From NCBI GenBank assembly GCA_027596075.1, contig JADGJC010000157.1, forward strand, positions 1 to 64,000: a stretch of 64,000 nucleotides of DNA. The letters run 5' to 3'. Within the stretch, counting starts at the first letter, position 1, and each line of letters begins with the position of its first letter. The position numbers were made by a program, and so were the translations under genes. This document shows, piece after piece, positions 33,556 to 43,452 of the stretch. This DNA is from Rhizophlyctis rosea. Lineage: Eukaryota; Chytridiomycota; Chytridiomycetes; Rhizophlyctidales; Rhizophlyctidaceae. The notes below the pieces were generated by a model that saw nothing but the letters and a program-made list of their open reading frames with translations, ran no database searches and was not told where the DNA came from.

Positions 33556-36400
33556 TCACCGCCTCCCCCTCCCCCTCCCCCCACCCCTCCCTCCACGTCT
33601 CCCTCCACCACCACCACCACCACCACCACCACCACCACCCCCTCTTCCCCCCTCCCTAAATCCCAACCCCCCAACCCCCCTCTTCTTCCTCCCCCCATCC
33701 TCATCCCCCCCATCCTCCCCATCATCATCCCCCCTCCCACTCCTCGGCATAAACGTAATCGACAACCCAACCCTCTTCCCCCTCGATATCGTCCCCGCCT
33801 CGTTCCGTCCTGAACTATTATCTTCCTGCACCCGGTCTGCAAAGGATCGTTTTTGGTTCGTTGAGGCGGATTTTTGGATATTGGAGGAGGAGGAGGATGT
33901 GGCGGAGTGCCCTTCTTTGAGTTCGTAGAAGGAGGGGCCGGAGGGTTTTGTGGGAGCAGGTTTGGGTTTGGGTTTACCTTTTTTGTCGTAGTTTTGGAAG
34001 CGGATGGCGTCGTCGTCTGTGGTTGTTACGGATTTGTCAGACGTTCATGGTTTTATCCCAAAAAGCTCATATCGATACGAAGGACAAACAAAGCAGGTTG
34101 TTGGGCGACTGAAGACTCACCAGAACCACTTCCAAACTCATCCGAGTCCTCATCCGACCCGCGTCCCTCGGGTTCAGACTCATACTCTTCCTCATCCTCG
34201 TCATCAGTCGGTGCCCCATCATCCACCTTCTCGAATGCCTGTTTCGCCGCCGCCATACGAGACTGCAGGAGGGCAATTCATCAGTACCATGAACAAGCAT
34301 TCATCGCCCACGAAGGCAAGAGAATTGTTCTACACCGCCCATTGCATACATACCTCAGAAGGATGATGCAACTTCCACTCATGACTCGTCTCATCAACCT
34401 GAAAGTCCTCATCCCTAAACATATCCGCAAACCGATCATCTCCCAACGGATTCTCACTCGTAACCCTCGTCTCATCAAACACCACGCTCTTCTTCTTCTT
34501 CCCTTTCCCCTTCGTTTTCTTCTCATCATCACTATCGACTTCCACACCCTCCTCCTCTTCCCCGCCAGTCGAGGATAACAATTTTGAGGCGAGAGATTTG
34601 TTGATTTTCGGTAACGCGCGACGAGAAGAAATCCGGGACTCGGTTTTTGAAGCGATTTTCTGCTGGATTTGACGCTGTTTGTATGCGTCGTATTCGAATG
34701 GATTTGCAATCGCTTTGGCTTTTTCGTAAAGACGGAGATCGATGAAGAACCCGTGCATGTAGGCTTTGAGGACGTTGGTGCCTACGAGGTGTTCCAGGCC
34801 GAGGGTGGAGAGTTCTTTGCGGGTGACGAATTTGTAGTCGTCGTAGAGGGATTGATTGGGGCTTTCTTCCATTTCTTCGGTGAGGTTGTCGAGGTAGTTG
34901 CACCAGCGAGGGGCGGGGCCGAGTTGGGGAACGTAGTAGGTTTGCATTTGGGTGCCTTCGTTGGCCATCATGATTAGGCCGGAGTTGGGCCAGACGAGGA
35001 CGTCGTTGATGTCGGTGGTTCGATGGAGGTGAAGATTTTGCCCTGTTGTTGAGTGCGGGATGAGATATATGTGACTGGCTTTTCCGTTGAGCATGTCGGA
35101 GATTCACTCACATCATCCTTATTCCACACTTTCACAATTTTCGAATCAGCAGACACCACATTACCCGAAGAATGGAAATCCAAACTCTTAATGGGAAACC
35201 CATACTGATGATCCTTCACCACAACCGGACTTGACCCACGCAAATCATACGTCAACACCTGGCCCGTCGACGTTCCCACCGCCACCGTCAACCCATCGTC
35301 AGCAAATTTGAGCGCACTGATTTCCGGGAAAGATTCCAATGAGTCCGACCCGATTGTAGATGCGATGGCCGTGGCTATGTTAAGAACACCGATGCGTTTG
35401 CGTTCACGCGGGTGCCAGAACTCTACTCTGCCGTCTTCGCCTCCGAAGCCGAAGAGTTGGTGTGCGGGGTTGATGTGCATTGCCTGTGATTCCCAGTGTT
35501 TGTAATCAAGATGTCAAGGAAAGACAACAATGATGTACTCCCTTACGTTGATTGCCGGGCTTTCGGTGACCAATGCATTCATGAACCGTCCCTGCTCCAA
35601 ATTCAATCGCCAAACCTCATTACTGGCCCCTCCAACCATCAAATCGCAAGTAGGATAGTGGTATGCTAGATCTCGTCCGAACTAAATGCCAATCGCGTCA
35701 GTATGCGGACGATGAAGCGATACTGCATTGCGTCTGCACCAACCTTTGGTACTCTCGTCTGATAATGCATGCCGTATTGCGAATGCAACTCCACCGTTCT
35801 GTCGCTTTGCAGCATCACCACTTTTGTCCAGTCGTCTGATAGAATCTGCATATATGGTAATATCAGCAACGGGGCCTGTGACCATTATGGATCCTGACAA
35901 GTTTCCCACCTCAAATTGCACGTTCTCGCAATCGAAATGCCGATCAAACTTCATTGACTTCTCCGCTAGTTCATATACTCGCATTTGTGGTTTGTATACA
36001 CCTAGTTTACCGGGATGGGGCCAGAAGATGAGATATGCTATCCCGTGTACATAGTCGTCTAATGGTACCAGTATCCGTACCGGTTGCAACGATGAATTGT
36101 CCATCCCGCGTAGCTTTGATCCGATTTGATGCTTCGGGAAAGTCAAAATCCTGTATGAGTTCGATGCGTCGCCGCCATTCTAATGATTGAAAAATGCCAA
36201 AGGTTATTAAGATATGTGTTGTAAACAGGCAGGCGGGCAGTGCATGCGTGGTGTTGAATGAGGTGAGAAGGTGTACCTTGGTCCTTCTTCAAACTCTTTG
36301 CATTCCGTTTTGCGAGCCAGTCCGGTATTGCACTCCGCGCCGCACTTGTGACCGAGTATATCTTCACGTTATTCGCGTGGGATACCTGCATTACACTCAT
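33556..36400 (-). CDS. ENP2: Enp2/NOL10, small-subunit processome WD40 protein
   Basis: Nucleolar protein required for 18S rRNA maturation. Segments in order: MSVMQVSHANNVKIYSVTSA, IPDWLAKRN, WRRRIELIQDFDFPEASNRI, TRDGQFIVATG, YKPQMRVYELAEKSMKFDRH, FDCENVQFE, LSDDWTKVVMLQSDRTVELH, then GGEDGRVEFWHPRERKRIG and LKFADDGLTVAVGTSTGQV. The WD40 part is followed by ELSTLGLEHLVGTNVLKAYM and the NUC153-like motif GDDRFADMFRDEDFQVDE. The C-terminal part has acidic DDEDEEEYESEPE, then FYELKEG and SFADRV, as in known Enp2 proteins. The last stretch is unusual: a glycine run plus RGG-like repeats, encoded by a CCA-type tandem repeat. About 700 residues in several exons. It faces ZFPL1 head to head. Confidence 0.9.
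33605..33640. repeat. (CCA)n coding microsatellite
   Basis: About twelve CCA units in a C-rich tract; on the minus strand they encode the glycine run at the C-terminus of Enp2. Confidence 0.85.
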
Positions 36401-36750
36401 GTTTGCGTGTAATGACAAGTAGTACTGGGAGGGTATTGGAGTTGTTGGGGAGAGGATTGAACACTTCACAAACTGGCCCACAACATGTCAAAACCCAAAA
36501 ATAAATACACCAGCCACATTTCGCCGCAGCCGGAGGGCGCAGCATGTACCGTACGCCACGTGTCATATGCTGCCGCATTCACACATTGGGGGCCGCGCCC
36601 AAACTGGACGGGACAACGCATTTGCTGCTTTCGCTCTTGACCGCACCTCCCACTTCTCCATCTCTTTCCCGTCAGACGGTCACCACTCCCCACACGCGAA
36701 ACTCTTGGCAGTCATCTTATATAGCTTCCCATTGTTCATTTCGCCACAGA
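36401..36750. promoter_or_regulatory. divergent promoter of Enp2 and ZFPL1
   Basis: This 350-base gap separates two head-to-head starts. It contains a palindromic CACGTG at 36557-36562, a bHLH-type E box, and a TTATATAG sequence about 30 bases before the ZFPL1 start. The function of these sites is inferred from their position only. Confidence 0.4.
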
Positions 36751-38077
36751 ATGGGTCTCTGCAAGTGCCGCACAGTAACGAACCTCTGTACGTATGCCGC
36801 CGCCTGATCTCTTCTCTGTAAAGACTGACAACTTCATCGCAGTCTGCTTTGAACATAGGAAAAACGTATGTGAACGTTGCATACTCAATGAGCATCCAAA
36901 GGTAAGGACAATGTTGTCCCTTATGACATACGTTCCGTTTGACTTACCTATCCATATCCCGGTTCAGTGCATAGGTATGGTGTGATCTCCTACAGTCCCA
37001 TAAGATTGCGCACAGTCATCTTGAAATCCCAAACCTTACAGTCAGAAGTTACTTGCAATGGCTACAAGACTCCGAGTATGAGCCCGTCTGTGGATTATGT
37101 AGAGAGTCGCTGCATCAGGGCAAATTGATCCGGTTGTGCTGTCTGGGTATGTCGATCCCTCACACTCGGGACTAGTTGGTCACGGTTCAAATCTCACGAG
37201 TCCACACGCCTGCCATATAGATCTTTTCCACGCAGACTGTCTAGATGCATACGCCAGCGCATTACCCAGCACAACTGCACCAGCAGGATACACCTGTCCA
37301 ACATGCAATGTAAATCCCGTTTCTCTTATACCATCCCCCCCATCCTTTAACCCAAATCCCTCCCACTTAGGCCCCCATCATCCCCACTGAAACCATGAAC
37401 TCTGAAATCGCCAACACCGTCCGCGCTCAACTAAAAGAAAGCAGATGGGCTCAACACATCATCCCCAAACAGCGCCTCGTCCCTCTACCAACACCCGCCG
37501 GCGACTTGTCGTTAGCCGCGCGAACTGCACCAACGTCTAAAACAGCAACACCTCCACCTCTTACACCACAGGCACAGACCACCAGCAGTGCGGGAAAGAG
37601 TCATACACCTCCTGCTAGTCATGCCATTTCAATGCCGCCTAGTTTGGCGGGACCCAGTCAGGATGGTGCGTTGTCGGATGGTGCATATCTGAGTTGTTTG
37701 GGAAGTCGCGTGTGTTTACATAGCATCTGCCTTTCCCTTCCCTTCATGCGAACAGCACGAAACCTACCACGTAAGCCCAGTATGAAGAACATGGGTATAC
37801 GTGACGGGGACGATGACAAGTATGGACGACGACAAGCGCAGACGGATTGGTTGAACGTCATTCGGTGAGAACCCACATGCACTGTCTCCGCACTTTGGGC
37901 AAAACGAAATTCTGATACACTCTTTGCAAATCCAGCTCACCATTCACCGGCCGCATGACGACGCGTAAATTGATTCTCTACGCATTGGCTGTTGCCGTTC
38001 TGTTTGTGTTTTTGACGACGACGGTGTTCCACAGCTCGGTTCCATTGAGTCAGGACCCGAATGTTCAAACTTCATAG
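36751..38077 (+). CDS. ZFPL1: ZFPL1 homologue, Golgi RING-like zinc-finger membrane protein
   Basis: In animals ZFPL1 is a cis-Golgi membrane protein that binds GM130 and keeps Golgi structure. The first zinc module reads MGLCKCRTVTNL, FCFEHRKNVCERCILNEHPK, then C-I-V, then RSYLQWLQDSEYEPVCGLC. The RING-like module has LFHADCLDAYASALPSTTAP and AGYTCPTCN, followed by PIIPTETMNSEIANTVRAQL. Near the C-terminus SPFTGRMTTRK precedes a membrane segment (LILYALAVAVLFVFLTTTVF), and the protein ends at 38077. The Cys-Ile-Val residues come from a 7-base exon (36968-36974). Exons around it use GTAAGG/TTCAG and GTATGG/TTACAG sites. The head-to-tail layout matches the animal protein, so the assignment is firm. 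Confidence 0.88.
36968..36974 (+). other. ZFPL1: 7-base micro-exon of ZFPL1
   Basis: TGCATAG is flanked by CAG on the left and GTATGG on the right. Joining it restores the conserved run HPK-CIV-RSYLQWLQDS; without it the frame and a conserved zinc-ligand cysteine are lost. Confidence 0.75.
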
Positions 38078-38315
38078 GAGATTTGCGGATGACCAAAGTG
38101 TTGTTTTTGGTGGTAATGTGATACCCGAGTCGTTCAATCGCGACGTAGCTTCAGCAACCTATTAAGTCGTAATATGTGATGTATGCACCATGCGGCAGAT
38201 GTCGAGTCTTTCTATTGTTACATATGAATTTAATACATAATTTGCGGTATGTACATATATGGAAGGGTTGTGGGCTGGACGAAAGCGTGTACGGAGTGTG
38301 ACCGTGTGAGGTATA

Positions 38316-39016
38316 TCAGAGGAGATCAAAGTCATCCAGCTGCAAGAATGGGAGTTACGTCAACACCGGCAATGAAAAACCGAAAGAACGAAACCATCCG
38401 CAAATCAAACACACAACACCACAAACCTTATCATTATACTTCAAAATCGTCCTCTTAATCTTGCTCGCATCAACCCACGTCACAAAGTCCTCAAAATTCC
38501 TCGTAACGAGAAACGCCGGGTCGGTAATAACTTCCGGCCCGACACGTACATGACCCTGTTCGACATACATAACCGCCTGCTTAACCGTTTCCGCCATCTT
38601 CAGACGGACCATGACGACTGGGAGGCGGCGGCGACAGAATGCTGCGACGGTGACTTTTTCGCATTGGGAGAGGGATTTTTCGGCGGTTAGGATACCCATT
38701 CTGTATAGTTTTTCGAGGAGGGCATCTGTTGTTTTTGAGCGGTGGGGGTCGCGGGGGTCGAGGAGGGAGAGTTTGTTGGCTAGTTTGCGGATTTGGCCGC
38801 AGATTCGGTTGTATCTGGAGGTGGGATGTTGAGTATTAGGTGTGTGCGAGTGTGCATGACCTGACGAGAATGGACGTACTTGATATAGTCTTCACGCTTT
38901 TGGACGTGGTATCGGCGGAGGACGGCGTTTTCACGGAGGGTGGGGTCGGACTTCCATTCAAGGAAGTCTACCTTTTTCAGGAGCTTCTTTTCGTGGAATT
39001 TAAGGTTTCGGACCAT
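38316..39016 (-). CDS. IMP3: IMP3, U3 snoRNP protein
   Basis: Component of the small-subunit processome that helps U3 snoRNA pair with pre-rRNA. Exons 39016-38880, 38814-38427 and 38339-38316 total 549 bases, 182 residues, the usual IMP3 length. It begins [20 protein letters not shown] and contains [20 protein letters not shown], then [15 protein letters not shown]. An S4 RNA-binding fold follows ([40 protein letters not shown]). The typical end, DDFDLL, is encoded by the 24-base last exon. It sits beside another processome gene, Enp2, with ZFPL1 between them. Confidence 0.95.
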
Positions 39017-39412
39017 TGTTTATGGGGACTTGTTTGGGTGTCGGTAGGGTGATTGTGGGAGGAAGTGGGCGGCAGTTGACAATTGGTGTTGAAGTAGGGC
39101 AGGACAATGAGCGGAATGGGAGGAAGCCTGAAGGAGATGCACCCAAAAATATCGCACATGGCTTTGTGGCTTGCAAAGCCATGTAGCCACCTGCAATAGT
39201 CCAGATTGTCGGACTTCTTCAGGGTTCATTTCGCTAATTCATTTCGTCATTCCATCACCTGTACGCGTTCTGCCGCCCTCCCTTTCCCACTCACTCCTTT
39301 CCCATCCTCGAAATTGAACCCTTTTTACTTCCCTCATCCCGCAGCAGGAACCGCTAAAAACCCCAACCCTTCCATCTCTTCTCAGTCTTTAAACCCGATA
39401 CAAACCCCAACC
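39017..39412. promoter_or_regulatory. divergent promoter region of IMP3 and an F-box gene
   Basis: Head-to-head gap of about 395 bases. It is pyrimidine-rich near the F-box gene start. No defined site is claimed. Confidence 0.35.
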
Positions 39413-40362
39413 ATGGATAGTACAACACAAATAACCCGCTCAAACACCCACTCCACCACTTTGCCACCTGGCACTTCTTCGAACGCTTTTTCCCAGCTTC
39501 CAAACGAAGTGAACGACATCATCTTCCGCGGCTACGTATCCGACCATCTAGCCTCCCGTGCACGCGATACGGGGTTGACAGGAAACCTCCTCGACCTGCT
39601 CCTGACGAGCAAATTGTTCAATTTTGTGGTCAAGCCGGTACGGAGACCCGTTGCGGAAAACCAAGCTGCGCACTTCCATGGTCGGTTGGAGTACGTACAC
39701 ATTACCCTTAATTCCGAAACCTTATGCACAATGTAATGGGGTCCCGATTATATAACAAATCAGTAGCTCACACATCCCCTCTCCATCATCCCCATCCATA
39801 CAGAACCCTCCAATCCCTCATTAAATTCCAAACCCTAACCATCCAAACCTTCCAATTCCACAACGAAACCTACCTCCACCCTTACCTCCTCCCAAACTAC
39901 CGCATCTACAAAAACCCCTTCTTCAGCCCCATTCCCTACCTCCACACCCTAACCCGCCACTGCGACCTCTACGAAGACGAATACGCCCTAATCCATCACG
40001 CAACACCCCGCCTCCCCTTCAAAACTTATTCCGCTCCCCGCATACTCCGCTGCGACTACGGCGAGGCATCATCCACCGAGTGCTGGGACGAGGTGGACGA
40101 CGCGCCGGTTGTTATGCATGGTGCGGTTATTACGGGCAATGCGCCGATTAGGGTGTTGAAGAAGCCAAAAGTGGTGATTAGGAAAACGCAGGAGGAGTTG
40201 GATGAAGACCCGGATTTGTTTTGGGGGACGGAGTATACGAAGAAGGTTGTTGAGGAGATGGAGTGGGATTTTGCGGTTTCGGGTGGGTTTGGGCCGGTGG
40301 CATTTACGGTTGGGAAGGGGGTTGTTGGGGGGAGGATTGAGCATTGTATTAGTATTGGATGA
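39413..40362 (+). CDS. hypothetical F-box-like protein
   Basis: Two exons (39413-39690, 39804-40362) give 278 residues in phase. The N-terminus carries an F-box-like helix, FSQLPNEVNDIIFRGYVSD, and LLDLLLTSKLFNFVVKPVRR. Exon 2 has IKFQTLTIQTFQFHNETYLH and aromatic-rich sequence (FFSPIPYLHTL). It ends in a glycine-rich region (GFGPVAFTVGKGVVGGRI). Family and substrate are unknown. The last 30 or so bases of this gene recur 1.4 kb downstream (41734 onward), a relic of the tandem duplication that also made the second BTB-like gene. An upstream in-frame extension is open but lacks motifs, so I start at the ATG after ACC at 39413. Confidence 0.65.
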
Positions 40363-40854
40363 TGCCATTTTGGCCGGCTTGCATCTTTGGACCAGTTCAA
40401 TGGAACTTGTGGGCAGTCCTCTACGATACAAATGAGAAAAGAGATAAATATGCACTGACGTGAACGGCTGATTCGTCCATGGTGAACGCCATTGTGGTGG
40501 ATCGGGCAGAAGTCGTCAATGATTGGTTGGTGCGGAGTGAAAACAGGTGCTTTTTGTATTGTATGACATGTGATGCTTGCAACCAGGTCAATGTGAAACA
40601 TGTCTCCCCACCACAAGAACCGCCTTCAAGTCTCTTATGCATAGTGTTTCTTACCCTGCTGATTGAGCTCTTTCACCTCCATGCTCTCGACTACCGAGCA
40701 TTATTCTCATGGTAGTTCATGGTGGCTGCTCCGTCCGCGTCCAACTTGCAGAGTGCTCTTCCAACTTCATATCACCTACCTATCATCCCCGTGGCAGTCA
40801 ATCAACCTCCAACAGTGATATCCCAACAATAGCACCCATCCGCAGTCTCACATA
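40363..40854. other. intergenic, no gene recognised
   Basis: 3' flank of the F-box-like gene and promoter of the first BTB-like gene. This block and its neighbours form the unit repeated 1.4 kb to the right. Confidence 0.45.
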
Positions 40855-41520
40855 ATGCCCACCTGCCTCCAAAACATGCCGGCCAATTTTCACGCTCTCA
40901 CCCTGAATACCAGTGCAAGTGCACAAGACGACAATATTCTCACCATCAAAACCACCGATCACACCCTCCACGTCCCCAAAACCAGACTCACCAAAATACC
41001 ATACTTTGAAGCCATGCTCAACTCCGGCTTCAGAGAATCAAAGACCAAAGAACTCACAGTCAACATGCCATCTTCGCACCTCCACGCATGTCTCCAGTAC
41101 GCTGAATCGCCACGTAAACTAATATCCAACCTCCCACCCACCACAACCTTTCCCGCCCTTCTCAAAAACGCAGATTTTCTCAGTCTGGATCTACCTGAAT
41201 ACAGCACTAAAGACATCGACCACGACCTACACAATGTTTGTCGCGTCGAGTGGAACTGGTGGCAGGAGCTCGTCTGCGATGATGACGAGGCTCGGAACGC
41301 TGCTGTGGGCCTATTATGTGCTTTGGTTGCTGGCAAGTTGGATGTGGGAAATCCAAGCGATAGAGATAGAGCTTTTGAGTGCGTTTTATTCATTGTTTCA
41401 CACGCGAGCGTATTTGGGCCGCATTTGCGGTATCATACGCTCAAGGTGGCGGAAGAGAAGCTGCTCGTACGGCGGGACAACTGGGTCAGTTGTGGAGATG
41501 CAAGCCGGAGCGAGCGTTGA
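40855..41520 (+). CDS. BTB/POZ-like (KCTD-type) protein, intact copy
   Basis: Single-exon gene of 221 residues. The fold pattern NILTIKTTDHTLHVPKTRL, TKIPYFEAMLNSGFRES, KELTVNMPSSHLHACLQYAE matches a BTB/POZ or T1-type domain: strand, the conserved fold entry, then Asp/Ser-His region. C-terminal helices follow (ARNAAVGLLCALVAGKLDVG). Such proteins often act as adaptors for Cullin-3 ligases or as oligomer scaffolds; which applies here is unknown. The second ATG (MPANFHAL, 40876) could be the true start. Its duplicate at 42303 has the same order of motifs. Confidence 0.68.
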   Translation: MPTCLQNMPANFHALTLNTSASAQDDNILTIKTTDHTLHVPKTRLTKIPYFEAMLNSGFRESKTKELTVNMPSSHLHACLQYAESPRKLISNLPPTTTFPALLKNADFLSLDLPEYSTKDIDHDLHNVCRVEWNWWQELVCDDDEARNAAVGLLCALVAGKLDVGNPSDRDRAFECVLFIVSHASVFGPHLRYHTLKVAEEKLLVRRDNWVSCGDASRSER

Positions 41521-42302
41521 GGGGTGGAGGATGAGGATGGCTAATTAGGTGTCGCCAATCTTGATGAGCCAGTAAGAATTTGAATAGGAGCGCCCTATTC
41601 GCACTTTATCTACATGTGCTCTGCACAAAGCTTTCTACAGCCCAAATGCGAGTAAATACACAGACTATCTACATCCATGGTGCTCTCTGCATGGTAAAGA
41701 AACGCCTGGTTTTCAAGGGGGGTTTTTGGGAGAAGGATTGAGCATTGTATTACTATCGGTCCGTTGGAAAGTCATATTTCAATAAATTATCCCAACCCTA
41801 TGATCCTTCAAAAACATTCCAGGGCGCAGTACCCTAGACCTCTGTCTTCCATCCCACGCATGAAGTGCCTGAAATAGAAAAAAAAAAACTCGCTTCATCC
41901 GAGCCTTCTTTTTCGGGGTCTGGATATTGCACTGGACCGTTTGGGACACCTAATGTCAGCTACTAGGAGACTTGATATGCTTGCTCAGACGATCTTTTCC
42001 TTCAAGTGTACTACGTGTGATATTGATGCAGGATGGAAATCGTTGACAGCTAAAGAGAAAGCAGGACAATCTGTGGACACTGCGCACCGAGAAATACTCC
42101 GAACTGAAACACGCCCCGTCTCAGTGTTTCTCGTCCGCTTTCTCACCAAGGTTGTTTTATGAAGCTGGCTGGAATTTTCCGCCCTCAAACAGCATATACA
42201 CATCATATATAAACACCTCCCCCTCCTTCCTGGGACTCCTACTCAGCCTTTGGTCTTTCAATCATTCTTATCACACAGAATTGACGAAAGTACAAGCTAG
42301 CA
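41521..42302. other. intergenic with a relic of the F-box gene 3' end
   Basis: Around 41734-41760 the sequence AGGATTGAGCATTGTATTA matches the end of the F-box-like gene at 40333 onward. The rest is the promoter of the second BTB-like gene, with no other gene seen. Confidence 0.65.
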
Positions 42303-43045
42303 ATGGACACACAGACTTTGACGAACGACTTGAGCGCCATCAGCCTATCGGACGGTCCCTCACGCCGCATCACCGTCAAAACCAACGATGAAATCCTAGA
42401 ACTGACGAAATGGCAATGGTCCAAAATCCCATGCTTCAATACCATCCTCACATCCGACTCTAATCAATCCACGCCCAGCGAAGTCACCCTCGACATGCCT
42501 TCTTCTCATTTCAATGCCTGCCTCACCTACGCCGAAACCAATGAACCCCGCAAATTAGTTTCCAACCTCCCCGCTACAACTTCGTTCCCAGCCCTCTACA
42601 AAGACCTGAACGTCCTCCATCTGGTGCTGCCAAGCAAGACTCTTGAGGAAATCAACGACGACCTCAAAGACATCTACGACGAGGATCTGGAATTGGGGGC
42701 TGCGACCGCAATGCCGCCCGCAACGCTGCCGTAAGTCTCCTCCACGCCATTGTATCGGGCAACCTCGATCTCTCTTATCATAAAACCAAGGCCAAAGTCT
42801 ACAACATGATTCAATTCATCGTGGGGCATTATCGTACCTTCCGTCCGCACATGCGGTATCATTCGTTCGTGGTAGCTAGGGAGTATTTGAATTTGACGGC
42901 AAAGCAGTTGGCTAGTTTGCGGAAATGGGATGCGGAGGATGCGTTGGACGGGTTGGATTCGGACGAGGAGGATGAGTCTGAATCTGATGCCATGGATGAC
43001 AGCGACGAGGGAGGCTGTTATTATGATTCGGATGATTGGGATTGA
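42303..43045 (+). pseudogene. BTB/POZ-like protein, duplicate with one frameshift
   Basis: Paralogue of the 40855 gene. The first frame reads RRITVKTNDEILELTKWQWS, KIPCFNTILTS, EVTLDMPSSHFNACLTYAET and LVSNLPATTSFPALYKDLNV, up to EDLELG. The second half, RNAAVSLLHAIVSGNLDLSY, YRTFRPHMRYHSFVVAREYL, and an acidic tail with SDEEDESESD, is in another frame and stops at 43045. The break coincides with a run of five G at about 42693-42697, where the paralogue reads on. One base in a homopolymer separates it from an intact gene, so a base-calling error is a real alternative to decay. Confidence 0.6.
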
Positions 43046-43452
43046 TGCAAAAGATGGTGGGGGGTGGGAAACGTATGCGTAAGCCGAAGGGAATCGTGGG
43101 AAAATCTCATACCGTACCACTATTTTGCACAAATCAGAAAAATTTGATATCATCCGATTGCTTATTTGTTCTCAAGTCAAACAAGGTCAAAACAAGAGAA
43201 CAACATGGTCAAGTGTCAATGACTTGCGGGAAAGATAGAAGGGCCCCATTTGTTTACCCGGGTTTGTTTATCAACAAACTTGATGGTCATGGAAAGTGCG
43301 CAGGTTGTGAAGAACGACTGTGGCCCAGACTTTGTGCTCGTGAATCAGGCCGCATGATTATGTACAAAGATTCTAATTTCTATTAGCACCTTATCTACAC
43401 TCAAAACCCCTCACTCCAAGAAGGTATTTAGATCCATATCTCAGTTAACACA
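43046..43452. other. intergenic, no gene recognised
   Basis: 3' flanks of the BTB-like copy and of the GT92 gene (convergent). No motif seen. Confidence 0.5.

Noticed and set aside
43036..43386. A 116-codon plus-strand frame after the BTB-like copy
   Set aside because: It overlaps the BTB end in another frame, lacks motifs and has the composition of non-coding DNA.
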